The notes under the pieces were generated by a model. It was not told the DNA's origin and did no database searches. It saw only the letters and a program-made list of their open reading frames with translations. Of a stretch of DNA of 64,000 bases, positions 18,549 to 27,408 are shown piece by piece (position 1 is the first letter of the stretch; each line of letters starts with the position of its first letter). This stretch comes from DASRDZ01 sp035569495 (GTDB lineage: Bacteria; Chloroflexota; Dormibacteria; Aeolococcales; Aeolococcaceae): the NCBI GenBank assembly GCA_035569495.1, contig DATMMX010000011.1:1-64000 (forward strand), read 5' to 3'. The translations under genes were made by a program, and so were the position numbers.

Positions 18549-19456
18549 GCGTCACCGCGGTGCTGATCACCTGCGACGACGCCGAGGTGCTGGAGCCGTG
18601 CCTGGCGAGCGTAGCGTCGTGGGTCGACGAGATCGTCGTGCTCGACATGCACAGCAGCGACGGCAGCCGCGACATCGCCGCCCGCCACGGTGCGCGCGTC
18701 GAGCTGCACCCCCGGCTCGACTACTGCGAGCCCGCGCGCAACGCGGCCATCGCCCTGGCCAGCTCGGACTGGGTGCTGGTGCTCGACCCCGACGAGCGGA
18801 TCATGGAGCCGCTCGCCGTCGAGCTGCAGCGCATCGTCCGCGAGGACGCGTACGACGTGGTCGACATCCCGCGCCTGCAGATGGCCTTTGGCCGTGTGCT
18901 CACCTCTCCCGGCGCGCAAGACGGCTCCCATCCGCGCTTCTTCCGCCGCGGCGTCGCCGACTGGCCGGTCACCATCCACGAGCGACCGGCCTTCACCGGG
19001 TTGCGACGGCTCGAGCTCCTCGGCGTGGACGGTTGGCAGGAGAAGGGCCTGGCCATGGTGCACGACACCTGGCGCAGCCCCCACCAGGTTCTGGCCAAGA
19101 TCGCCCGCTACGTCCCGCAGGATGCGCGACGGCGGCTCGACCGAGGCGAGGACTTCAGCTTTCCCGCAATGGCGGGCGCAGCGTTCCAGGAGTTCCGCGA
19201 GCGCTTCGTCGTCGGGCGCGGCTACCAGGACGGCGTGGCCGGATTCCTGCACGCCACGCTGTTCACCGTCCAGTCGCTCGGCGTGCACGCGGAGATGTGG
19301 AGCCAGCAGGGACGGCCGGCCCAAGAGGACGCCTCCGTGGCCACCTGGGGCCGTCGCCTGGAGCGCTCGAACCGCGGCATCGACGGTGTCGTCCAGCCCG
19401 CGCGGCGCGTGGTGCGGCGAACCCGCCGCGTGCTTCGCCGGCTGGGCAGCGGCTGA
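18545..19456 (+). CDS. GT2 glycosyltransferase (SunS/WaaE-like)
   Basis: The 303-residue protein starts at a GTG inside the flippase stop (VSVTAVLITCDDAE). It shows the GT2 nucleotide-sugar fold: EIVVLDMHSSDGSRDIAARH, a conserved YCEPARNAAI segment where RN positions the donor, and DWVLVLDPDERI as the DxD-like metal site. The ~95-residue C-terminal portion is helical and basic, possibly membrane-associating. It is embedded in the polysaccharide operon. Confidence 0.85.
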   Translation: MSVTAVLITCDDAEVLEPCLASVASWVDEIVVLDMHSSDGSRDIAARHGARVELHPRLDYCEPARNAAIALASSDWVLVLDPDERIMEPLAVELQRIVREDAYDVVDIPRLQMAFGRVLTSPGAQDGSHPRFFRRGVADWPVTIHERPAFTGLRRLELLGVDGWQEKGLAMVHDTWRSPHQVLAKIARYVPQDARRRLDRGEDFSFPAMAGAAFQEFRERFVVGRGYQDGVAGFLHATLFTVQSLGVHAEMWSQQGRPAQEDASVATWGRRLERSNRGIDGVVQPARRVVRRTRRVLRRLGSG

Positions 19457-19457
19457 C

Positions 19458-21638
19458 GTGGCTGGGCTGGATGGCGTAGTCGCGGTGCGCCGGCGGGTCA
19501 AGGCTTCGCTGCGTGATCGGTTGCTGCTGCGCCGTCCGGGTTGGCAGGTGCTCGCCGCCGGCATGCTGGGGCGGGTCCGGCTTCGCGAGCTTCGCCGGCA
19601 GCGTGCCCTGGCGCGCACACGGCAAGCGTTGCCGGCGATGAGCGATGCGACGCCGGTGGTGCTCGCCTTTCCCGAGGTGGCCACACCCCAGGTGTCGGTG
19701 ATCGTTCCCGTGTTCAACCAGTGGGCGATGACCCGCACCTGCCTCGAGTCACTGGTCCGCCACGCGCCGCTGCCGCTCATGGAAGTCGTCGTCGTCGACG
19801 ACGCGTCCAGCGATGCGACGGTGGACGAGGCCGTGGCCATCCCCGGCCTGCGCGTGGTCCGCAACCACGAGAACCTCGGCTTCACGCGCACCGCCAACCG
19901 CGGCGCTTCGGTGGCTCGCGCACCGTTCCTGCTCTTCCTGAACAACGACACGAGGGTGCAGCCGGGCTGGCTGGAGGGCCTGCTCGATGCCATGTCGGAT
20001 CCGACGGTCGGCGCCGCGGGAAGCAAGCTGTGCTTCCCGTCCGGGCTGCTGCAGGAGGCGGGCGGCCTGATCTGGAACGACGGCAGTGGCTGGAACATCG
20101 GTCGTGGCCGGATGCCGCACCTACCGGAGTACAACCACCGCCGTGACGTCGACTACTGCTCGGGCGCGTCGCTGATGGTGCGCACGGCGCTGTTCGAAGC
20201 CGCGGGTGGCTTCGACGAGCGCTTCGCGCCCGCGTACTACGAGGACACCGACCTCTGCTTCACCCTGCGCAGCATGGGGCATCGCGTCGTCTACGAACCG
20301 TCGTCGGTGGTCATCCACGACGAGGGTGGGACGCACGGAACCGAGCGGCGGCCCGCCGCCGCGGGCGCGCACGGCAAGGCCAACCAGTACCGCAACCGTG
20401 AGCGCTTCACCGCCAAGTGGGCGGCCGAGCTGGCCCGCCATCTGCCGCCGCCGGTCGAGGCAGTGGCGCTCGCCGAGCTTCGCGGCTCGCTGCGCGAGGC
20501 GGCGCCGCGCGTGCTCTACTGCGACGTCACGATGCCGACGCCGGACCGGGACTCGGGGAGCCTGAGGGCCGCGTCGATGCTGCGGCTGCTGGCCTCGATG
20601 AGCTCTCGCGTCACCCTGGTGCCGATGGACGGCGTGGAGAACCAGCCCTACGCCGATGCGCTGCGAGCGGACGGCGTCGAAGTCGTCCCCGGCAACCCGT
20701 TCGGCTTTGCCCGATTCGCCAGGCGGCGCGCCGGCCTCTACGACGTGGTGGTGCTGAGCCGGCCCGAGGCGGCGGCGGCGTGCCTCAAGGACGTGCGCCG
20801 CCAATTCCCTGACGCCACCGTGGTCTTCGACACCACCGACCTCCGCTTCCTGCGGCAGCAGCGCCAGCTCGCGGTGACCGGAGCGGCGGACGGCGGAGAT
20901 CCGCAACGGATGCGCGCGCTGGAGCTGGGTCTCGTCGACAGGTGCGACGTCACCGCGACGGTGACACAGGCCGAAGCCGACATGCTGCGCGCCCTCCGCC
21001 CCAACGCCGACGTCGTCGTCCTGCCCAACGTGCACGCGCCGCGAGCAGATCCACCGGCGTCGCTCGGCTCCCGTCGCGGCATGCTCTTCATCGGCAGTTT
21101 CCGCCATGCGCCCAACGCCGACGCGATGCGGTTCTTCCTCGACGACGTGCTGCCGCTGGTGCGCAGGCGGATCCCCGATCTGGAGCTGGTGGTGATCGGG
21201 GCCAACCCACCCGACGACCTGCTGCACCGTGATGTGGCGGGCGTGCACTTCGCCGGATACGTCGAGGACGTCACGCCATTCTTCGACGCTGCACGCGTCT
21301 TCGTGTCGCCGCTGCGCTTCGGAGCGGGAATGAAGGGCAAGAACGGCCAGGCGATGGCACTCGGTCTGCCCATGGTGACAACACCGGTCGGTGCTGAGGG
21401 GATGGGACTCGTCGACGGCACCCACGCCCTGATCGCCGGCGACGCCGCCGCGTTCGCCGGCTGTGTCACCCGCCTCCACGAAGACGCCGCGCTCTGGTCG
21501 CACCTCGCCGCGCGGGCGCGCGAACTGGCCGATGAGCAGTGGGGTCCGGAGGCGATGCGCGCACGCCTGCAGTCGCTTCTGCAGCGCGCCGCCACACGCG
21601 GCGGGACGGCGAGGACGCTCGCAGAACTCGTCTCCTAG
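19458..21638 (+). CDS. Bifunctional GT2-GT4 glycosyltransferase fusion
   Basis: The 726-residue protein joins two glycosyltransferases. Residues ~75-300 are a GT2 domain (VSVIVPVFNQWAMTRTCLES, VVVVDDASSDATVDEA, FLLFLNNDTRVQPGW, YYEDTDLCFTLR). Residues ~350-720 are a GT-B/GT4 domain with GMLFIGSFRHAPNADAMRF, LVVIGANPPDDLL, FVSPLRFGAGMKGKNGQAMA and LPMVTTPVGAEGM. Start GTG 19458 lies two bases after the previous stop. The fusion implies two consecutive sugar additions by one polypeptide. Last gene of the rightward operon. Confidence 0.85.
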   Translation: MAGLDGVVAVRRRVKASLRDRLLLRRPGWQVLAAGMLGRVRLRELRRQRALARTRQALPAMSDATPVVLAFPEVATPQVSVIVPVFNQWAMTRTCLESLVRHAPLPLMEVVVVDDASSDATVDEAVAIPGLRVVRNHENLGFTRTANRGASVARAPFLLFLNNDTRVQPGWLEGLLDAMSDPTVGAAGSKLCFPSGLLQEAGGLIWNDGSGWNIGRGRMPHLPEYNHRRDVDYCSGASLMVRTALFEAAGGFDERFAPAYYEDTDLCFTLRSMGHRVVYEPSSVVIHDEGGTHGTERRPAAAGAHGKANQYRNRERFTAKWAAELARHLPPPVEAVALAELRGSLREAAPRVLYCDVTMPTPDRDSGSLRAASMLRLLASMSSRVTLVPMDGVENQPYADALRADGVEVVPGNPFGFARFARRRAGLYDVVVLSRPEAAAACLKDVRRQFPDATVVFDTTDLRFLRQQRQLAVTGAADGGDPQRMRALELGLVDRCDVTATVTQAEADMLRALRPNADVVVLPNVHAPRADPPASLGSRRGMLFIGSFRHAPNADAMRFFLDDVLPLVRRRIPDLELVVIGANPPDDLLHRDVAGVHFAGYVEDVTPFFDAARVFVSPLRFGAGMKGKNGQAMALGLPMVTTPVGAEGMGLVDGTHALIAGDAAAFAGCVTRLHEDAALWSHLAARARELADEQWGPEAMRARLQSLLQRAATRGGTARTLAELVS

Positions 21639-21663
21639 GCGGCGGGAGGCGACGGCTGGACGG

Positions 21664-22497
21664 TCAGCGCGGTTTGCTCGCCTCGAAGACGACCGCGCCC
21701 GGTCCGAAGATGCCCTGGGATGGCCGGTCGGGCCGGTGCACCGTCACCTCGAAGCCGAGGTCGCGCAGCCGGGAGGCCATGCCCCGCCCGAAGATGGTGA
21801 AGACCAGTGCGCCCTCCTCGCGGAGCGGATCGAGGTGGTACTGCGGCTCGGCGAGGTGCCGGAGGTTGCCTTCGCCATCGACGGCGGCGCGCACCTCGTC
21901 GTCGTCACGGCCCTCGTCGTACGGAACGGTGAACACGTGCCGGCCACCAGGTCGGAGCACGCGCAGGATCTCGCCATGAGCGGCATACGGGTCAGGGACG
22001 TGCTCCAGCACGTCGGTGGTGACAACCAGGTCGAAGCTGCCCTTGTCGAACGACAGCCGCTGCAGGTCCTGGTGCATGACACCGTCGACGACCGACCCCG
22101 GCGTCGCCTGCGGGTCCACGTATTCGCTGGCGGCGAAGGCGCGGGCGCGTTGGAGCGCAGCGTGCAACGGGCCTCGTTGCTCGGCGATGTAGATCGACTC
22201 GCCGGAGTGGCTTGCGTAGTCGACCAGTGAGCGATGCGGGTGGCCCGCCAGGTCACGCTCGCACAGCACGGCGGCGAGCTGGCGCTGCCGGTTGGAGGCG
22301 CGGCAGCGCACGCACATCCAGGATTCCCTCGCGCTGCCGCCACGAAAGACGACGGCGGTGATGCCTCCGCACACGGTGCAGAAGGCGCCCCGGATGCGCA
22401 GGTCGGAGAATCGCCGGACGCCCGCGCGACGGCGGGCGACCGCGCCCAGGGTCCGCGGCGCCAGGAGGGCGCGCAGGACGGCGGGCGTTCGTGCCAT
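21664..22497 (-). CDS. SAM-dependent methyltransferase with N-terminal zinc-binding motif
   Basis: The 277-residue protein has an N-terminal CxxC...CxxC pair (FCTVCGG and WMCVRCRAS, residues ~40-68) followed by a class I methyltransferase domain: FDLVVTTDVLEHVPDPYAAH and EILRVLRPGGRHVFTVPY are clear, while motif I is degenerate (SLVDYASHSGESIYIAEQ). This layout occurs in methyltransferases next to glycosyltransferases in cell-surface loci. It lies seven bases downstream of a leftward GT2 pair. Confidence 0.75.
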   Translation of the reverse strand: MARTPAVLRALLAPRTLGAVARRRAGVRRFSDLRIRGAFCTVCGGITAVVFRGGSARESWMCVRCRASNRQRQLAAVLCERDLAGHPHRSLVDYASHSGESIYIAEQRGPLHAALQRARAFAASEYVDPQATPGSVVDGVMHQDLQRLSFDKGSFDLVVTTDVLEHVPDPYAAHGEILRVLRPGGRHVFTVPYDEGRDDDEVRAAVDGEGNLRHLAEPQYHLDPLREEGALVFTIFGRGMASRLRDLGFEVTVHRPDRPSQGIFGPGAVVFEASKPR

Positions 22498-22503
22498 CGC
22501 TGG

Positions 22504-23433
22504 TCAGATCTCCAGAGGGGCTGCGCGGCGCCGGCGCTCGTTGAGAGGATCGAGCAGCAGGGCGCGAACGGTGCGTCGTGCGTCGCGGGGCTTCAACGCC
22601 GTCTGGTGCGCGCACTCGAGCGTCGACGCGGCCACCGCGCCACACCACGCGGAACGCCCCCACCAGCGCGCTGCGAAGGTCATGGTGCCATTCCACCACG
22701 TCAGCTCGCGCTCGTGCGTGGTGGCCGCGGACGCTCCGTTGTCGTGCGTCGCCCAGCGGTCGGGGAGCGCGACCAGGCGCCAGCCCGCAGCGCGCAGCCG
22801 GCGGCAGAGATCGAGGTCCTCGCCGTAGAGGAAGTAGCCCGTGGCAAAGCCGTGCACCTGTTCGAAGGCGGCACGGCGGATGAGCAGCGCCGTGGCCGCG
22901 AGCGATTCGACGTCGACCGGGTGGAGGGGAGCACGGTCGGCGTGGTCTGCGACCGTCGGAACGCGGCGCGCGAGTGCGCGCACAGCTCCGAGTCGCAGGA
23001 GGTTGCGCAGGCGCAGCGCGCGCGCCAGCAGATGCAGCGCGCCCAGCTCGCGTCCCTGGCTGCGTTCGAGCCCTCCGGTGCGGACGTTGACGATCGCCCC
23101 CTGGACGGCAGCGACCTCGGGGTGGGCGTCGAGCAGGTCGACGCCGGTGGCAACCGCCGTGGCGTCCACCACAGCATCTGGGTTGCAGAGCAGCAGGTAT
23201 GGCGCGCTGCCACGGGCGGCACCGTGGTTCTGCCCCGCGCCGAACCCGGGATTCGACGCATCGTGCATCGTGTCCGCGCCGGCTGCCGCCGCCGCGATGG
23301 CGCTCTGCCCATCGCCGTGGTCCACGACGACGAGGCCGGCAATGCCGTCGACGGCGCGCAGCGCGGCGAGGCAGGCCACGATGCGATCCTCACTGCGATA
23401 GGCGACGACCACCGCGTCGACGCGCCCCGTCAT
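22504..23433 (-). CDS. GT2 glycosyltransferase (rhamnosyltransferase-like)
   Basis: The 309-residue protein begins MTGRVDAVVVAYRSEDRIVA, where the ATG overlaps the stop of the upstream gene (ATGA), which decides this start over one 33 bases earlier. GT2 motifs are LLLCNPDAVVDAT (metal-site region), NPGFGAGQNHGAAR and FATGYFLYGEDLDLCRRLR, the last typical of WbbL-like rhamnosyltransferases. It is paired with a second GT2 gene. Confidence 0.85.
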   Translation of the reverse strand: MTGRVDAVVVAYRSEDRIVACLAALRAVDGIAGLVVVDHGDGQSAIAAAAAGADTMHDASNPGFGAGQNHGAARGSAPYLLLCNPDAVVDATAVATGVDLLDAHPEVAAVQGAIVNVRTGGLERSQGRELGALHLLARALRLRNLLRLGAVRALARRVPTVADHADRAPLHPVDVESLAATALLIRRAAFEQVHGFATGYFLYGEDLDLCRRLRAAGWRLVALPDRWATHDNGASAATTHERELTWWNGTMTFAARWWGRSAWCGAVAASTLECAHQTALKPRDARRTVRALLLDPLNERRRRAAPLEI

Positions 23434-24179
23434 CGCACTCCCGTCGCGATGCCACGACGCCGCCACAGGTAGCGCAGCACCGCCATCCCGTGGCGGAGCC
23501 CGGAGCGGGTCAGCAGGCGGCGGTTGCGCCGGCGGGGCGGGTGGTGGCAGGACGCCGTCGACGTCTGCACCACGACGCCACCACTGGCTCGCAGTCGCAT
23601 GCAGAAGTCGACGTCCTCAGGGCCGTAGAAGTACGTCTCGTCGAGGCCGCCCACGGCGTCGAAGGCATCGCGCCGGAAGAGCTGGCAGGCGCCGATGACG
23701 AAGTCGACAGGCCACGACGTCGCACCGTCCGGCCGCATGCGTGCGTAGCTGCCGGTGACGCCTGCAACGCGCAACAGCTTGCGCATGACGCCCGGCGCGC
23801 GACCGCCGCTCGCCTCGGGCGCCTGTCCGTTGAAGACGGGGGCGGCGAGCACGACACCACCGTCGATCTGCTGCGCCAGCATGCACAGCGAGTCGGGCAG
23901 CAGCCGGGCGTCACTGTCGAGCAGGCACACCAGCGGAGCGCTGCCGGCGCGCACGCCCTGGTTGCGCGCTCTCGACACGCCGAGGTTGGCGCCATTGCGC
24001 AGCAGGGCCACGCCGTCGGGCACAGCGGCGGGTGGTGAGGACCCGTTGTCGACGACGATGACGCCAACGTCGACACCGCGCGACGCCTGGGCGGAGGCGA
24101 TCGCCGCAGCCAGGGTGGCGGGATCGTCGTTCCAGGTGATGACGACGACGTCGACCCGGCGCCGGGGGGAAGCGGGCAT
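23430..24179 (-). CDS. GT2 glycosyltransferase
   Basis: The 249-residue GT2 enzyme starts MPASPRRRVDVVVITWNDDP and shows VGVIVVDNGSSPPAAV, NLGVSRARNQGVRAG, VCLLDSDARLLPDS and TYFYGPEDVDFCMRLR. It is short, lacking membrane helices. CAGAAT ends seven bases before the ATG, suggesting a leaderless transcript for the leftward trio GT2-GT2-methyltransferase that closes the polysaccharide locus. Confidence 0.85.
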   Translation of the reverse strand: MPASPRRRVDVVVITWNDDPATLAAAIASAQASRGVDVGVIVVDNGSSPPAAVPDGVALLRNGANLGVSRARNQGVRAGSAPLVCLLDSDARLLPDSLCMLAQQIDGGVVLAAPVFNGQAPEASGGRAPGVMRKLLRVAGVTGSYARMRPDGATSWPVDFVIGACQLFRRDAFDAVGGLDETYFYGPEDVDFCMRLRASGGVVVQTSTASCHHPPRRRNRRLLTRSGLRHGMAVLRYLWRRRGIATGVR

Positions 24180-24273
24180 TGCAGCGATTCTGCCCGCGCG
24201 CGGGCGGGCGAGAGCGGGCGAGTTGCCGCTCCGTCACCTATCCGGGACGCGGCCGCCGCCTGGCGCCAGGCCG

Positions 24274-24741
24274 CTAGCGCCGCGCCGTGGGCTTCTTCGC
24301 CGTTCCCAGCTTCTCGGTCTGCTTCTTCAGCTCGTCCACCGACGACTCGATGTTCATCTTCACCACCGGCTCGGCCACCTTGGCCAGCACCTTGCCGGCG
24401 ATGCCGCCGCCGAACTCGTACTCCATGTCGAACGTCGCCTCGGTGGCTCCGCCCTTGGCTTTGAACGCCCACTTGCCGGTCTGCTTGAACCCGCTCTGCG
24501 ACTGCCAGGCGATCACCTTGTTCTCCGTCCACTGGGTGATCAGCACGCTGGAATCGAGCACCTTGGGACCGGCCTTCATGGCCACGTCGAACTGCGCGCC
24601 CTTGCCATGCGTCACCGACCCGGCCGGCTGCCACTTGGTGAGGTCCTTCATGTATTTCGTCGTGTTGCGATGGTCGTCGACGTAGGCGAAGACGGTCTCG
24701 ACCGGCGCGTCGATGGTGCGGGTGACGGTGATGTGGCCCAT
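24274..24741 (-). CDS. SRPBCC-family polyketide-cyclase/START-like protein
   Basis: The 155-residue protein begins GHITVTRTIDAPVETVFAYV, the usual first strand and helix of SRPBCC proteins, followed by NTTKYMKDLTKW and a C-terminal long helix ending in a Lys-rich tail. Such proteins bind hydrophobic ligands in a cavity. It is last in the fatty-acid operon, 16 bases after the aldehyde dehydrogenase, so a lipid-related ligand is likely but unproven. Confidence 0.8.
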   Translation of the reverse strand: MGHITVTRTIDAPVETVFAYVDDHRNTTKYMKDLTKWQPAGSVTHGKGAQFDVAMKAGPKVLDSSVLITQWTENKVIAWQSQSGFKQTGKWAFKAKGGATEATFDMEYEFGGGIAGKVLAKVAEPVVKMNIESSVDELKKQTEKLGTAKKPTARR

Positions 24742-24757
24742 GTCTGTGTGTCCTCCT

Positions 24758-26326
24758 CTAGCTGGGCAGGCGGCGCAGCGCCGAGGCGATGCGTCCGGCG
24801 AGGCCGCGACCGTACATCGCGCGAAGCAGCGTGGGTACGAACTTCGCCTGTCGCGACGCGTAAGGGAAGTAGTAGGGACGCGGCATGCGTCCGGAGTCGC
24901 GGCCGACCATCTTGACCTGCACGCACTCGTAGACGCCCAGCTTGCTGTGGGTGCGCCCGAAGCCGGATTGCTTGACGCCGCCCCAGGGAAGCTGCGGCGC
25001 GTTGTGCGAGTACATGTGGTCGTTGACCCAAACGCTGCCCGCCTGCAGCCGCTCGGCGATGTCCAGGGCGCGGCGTGTCGAGCGCGTCCACACCGAGGCG
25101 CTGAGGCCGAAGTCGGAGTCGTTGGCGGCGCTGACCGCCTCGTCCTCGCTGCGCACGGTGACCACGGGCAGCACCGGGCCGAAGATCTCCTCGCGCATGA
25201 TGCGCATGTCGGGCCGCACGTCGACCAGCACGGTGGGACGGTAGAACCAGCCGCCGCGCGGGTCGGGACCGCCGGTCAGGATGCGCGCGCCGCCGGCGAC
25301 GGCGTCGTCGACCAGGCCTTTGACGATTTCGTATTGGCGCTGCGAGACCAGCGGGCCGAGGTCGACGTCGGGCTCGTCGTGGCTGCCGGTGCGCATCGCC
25401 GCCGCCTGCTGCACCACCTTGTCGATGAACTGCGGCGACACGCTCTCGTGCACGTAGGCGCGCTCGACGCTGGCGCACACCTGCCCGGCGTTGGCGAAGG
25501 CGCCCCACACGGCGCCGCGCGCGGCGAGGTCGACGTCGGCGTCTTCGAGGACGATCATCGGGTCCTTGCCGCCCAGCTCCAGCACCACGGGCGTCAGCGT
25601 GTCGGCGGCGGCGCGCATCACGGCACGGCCAGTGCCGACGCTGCCGGTGAAGAAGATCTTGTCGACTCCGGCCGCAACCGGCGCACCGCCGACACGGCCG
25701 TCACCCTGGATGACCTGGAGCACACCGTCGGGAAGTCCGGCATCGGCGAAGACGCGGGCGATCTCATCGGCGGCGAGCGGGGTGAGCTCGGACGGCTTGA
25801 GCACCACGGCGTTGCCGCAGGCGAGTGCGATGGCGACTTCACTGAAGGGGATGCCGAAGGGGAAGTTCCAGGGGCTGATGATGCCCACCACGCCGAGGGG
25901 CTCGTAGTGGAGGACGTGCTTCTTTGCGCGGTAGGTGAGCTGCGGGCTGCGCACCCGCTCGGGACGGAGCAGCTTGGGCACGTCCGACGCGCACCACAGC
26001 GCGTGCTCGATGCCGGTGCTCACGTCGTGGAGCAGGGCTTCGAGCTGCGGCTTGCCCTGCTCGGTGCTGATCAGCGTTGCCACCTCGTCCATGCCGTCGA
26101 AGAGCACGCGAGCGGCGCGCACCATGACACGCGCGCGGTCGTGTGGCGAGGTGGCGCCCCACTGCGGCTGCGCTGCGCGGGCACGCTGCACCACCTGGGC
26201 GACATCGTCCGGCGTGGTGACGCGTACGCGGCCGACCTCGGCGCCGGTGGCAGGGTCATGGCTGACCAGCCAGTCCTGTCCGGTGGCGATCCCCGTGCTC
26301 TGCGGGGGCGATGCTGTTGCAGTCAT
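24758..26326 (-). CDS. NAD(P)-dependent aldehyde dehydrogenase
   Basis: The 522-residue enzyme has all key ALDH motifs: PWNFPFGIPFSEVAIALACG with the cofactor Lys in VVLKPSELTP, FTGSVGTGRAVM, the general-base Glu in VLELGGKDP and the catalytic Cys in NAGQVCASVERAYV, then EEIFGPVLPV. ATG 26326 was chosen; the frame is open further but runs into the neighbouring acyltransferase gene. In an operon with acyl-CoA ligase and acyl-CoA dehydrogenase it may oxidise fatty aldehydes. The C-terminal ~50 residues beyond the ALDH fold are basic and could peripherally bind membrane. Confidence 0.9.
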   Translation of the reverse strand: MTATASPPQSTGIATGQDWLVSHDPATGAEVGRVRVTTPDDVAQVVQRARAAQPQWGATSPHDRARVMVRAARVLFDGMDEVATLISTEQGKPQLEALLHDVSTGIEHALWCASDVPKLLRPERVRSPQLTYRAKKHVLHYEPLGVVGIISPWNFPFGIPFSEVAIALACGNAVVLKPSELTPLAADEIARVFADAGLPDGVLQVIQGDGRVGGAPVAAGVDKIFFTGSVGTGRAVMRAAADTLTPVVLELGGKDPMIVLEDADVDLAARGAVWGAFANAGQVCASVERAYVHESVSPQFIDKVVQQAAAMRTGSHDEPDVDLGPLVSQRQYEIVKGLVDDAVAGGARILTGGPDPRGGWFYRPTVLVDVRPDMRIMREEIFGPVLPVVTVRSEDEAVSAANDSDFGLSASVWTRSTRRALDIAERLQAGSVWVNDHMYSHNAPQLPWGGVKQSGFGRTHSKLGVYECVQVKMVGRDSGRMPRPYYFPYASRQAKFVPTLLRAMYGRGLAGRIASALRRLPS

Positions 26327-26334
26327 GGTTGTCC

Positions 26335-27408
26335 TCAACCGATCACGGGGTACTGACGTTCGGCGGCCAGCTCGTCGAGGATCGCCTGCATGCGGCGCTC
26401 GACGTACTCGTAGCAGGCCCAGATCACCTCGGGGTCGCGGGGGTCGAGGTCGCCGAATCGGGCGGCGAAGTCGATCGGCTCGCCGCACTGCACGGTGATC
26501 TTGGCGGGCAGGGGCAGGTGGAACAGGAAGTCGCCCGGGCTCAGGCCCCAGGGTGGCGCGAAAACCATGGGCAGGGTCTTGATCCGGAAACGCTCGAGGC
26601 CGAGAAGGCGCGCCAGGCCGCGGCCGTCGCCGGGGATGTACACCGTCTCGTGGCCGCCGACACTCACCACCGGGACGATGGGCACGCGCTCCTGCAGTGC
26701 GAGCCGGACAAACCCGGTCCGCCGGGCCAGATGGATGCGGTTGCGTTCGCTCCAGGGGCGGAACACGTCTTCGTCGCCGCCTGGGTAGACCAGCACGGCC
26801 GCGCCGGCGCGCAACGCGGCCCGCGCGTTGTCGGGATGGGCGGGCAGCGAGCCCATGCGGCGCAGGAAGCTGCCGATCACCGGCAGGCCCATGACCACGT
26901 TGTGGGCCAATGCGTACGTGGGTCGGTCGACGCCGAAGTGGCGGAAGAAGTTGGTCTCGAACACCCAGGTGTCGGGCGTCACCAAGCCACCGCTGTGGTT
27001 GCCGACGATCAGCACCGGCCCCTCGGCCGGGATGTTGTTGAGGCCGCGCACCTCGCCACGGAAGTACACGTCGGTGAGCGGCCCGAGGACGGCGAGCTGG
27101 CGCTCGATGAAGGCGCCGTCGCGCTCGTCGAGCGAACCCTGGCGGCCGCGTTCGACCAGGCCCATCACCGTGCCGTCGATGGTGTCGATGGCCTCGCGGA
27201 TCAGGGGCGCGAAGCGCAGCATGGACGTGTCCAACTGCTGCGAATTCCTGCGCGTGCCGTTGCTACGCGGCTGCTTGGGCCTGGTGGTGTTGTTGTCGGC
27301 GGCGAGGGTGAGCAGGTCGGCCGCGGCAGGACCGCGCGAGCGACGGCGCACCTCCTGGGCGCGGGTCCGCGCCGGCGAGGGGCGTGCCGCCGTCGCCTTG
27401 CGGGTCAC
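26335..27408 (-). CDS. PlsC-like lysophospholipid/glycerol-lipid acyltransferase
   Basis: The 357-residue protein has a disordered basic N-terminus of ~60 residues, then an acyltransferase domain with PVLIVGNHSGGLVTPDTWVF (active-site His; the acidic residue is spaced as in mycobacterial-type HSGG acyltransferases rather than strict HX4D) and VYPGGDEDVFRPWSER. It should transfer acyl chains from CoA to a lipid acceptor at the membrane. Its start overlaps the ligase stop by four bases, and the aldehyde dehydrogenase follows after eight. Confidence 0.8.
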   Translation of the reverse strand: MTRKATAARPSPARTRAQEVRRRSRGPAAADLLTLAADNNTTRPKQPRSNGTRRNSQQLDTSMLRFAPLIREAIDTIDGTVMGLVERGRQGSLDERDGAFIERQLAVLGPLTDVYFRGEVRGLNNIPAEGPVLIVGNHSGGLVTPDTWVFETNFFRHFGVDRPTYALAHNVVMGLPVIGSFLRRMGSLPAHPDNARAALRAGAAVLVYPGGDEDVFRPWSERNRIHLARRTGFVRLALQERVPIVPVVSVGGHETVYIPGDGRGLARLLGLERFRIKTLPMVFAPPWGLSPGDFLFHLPLPAKITVQCGEPIDFAARFGDLDPRDPEVIWACYEYVERRMQAILDELAAERQYPVIG

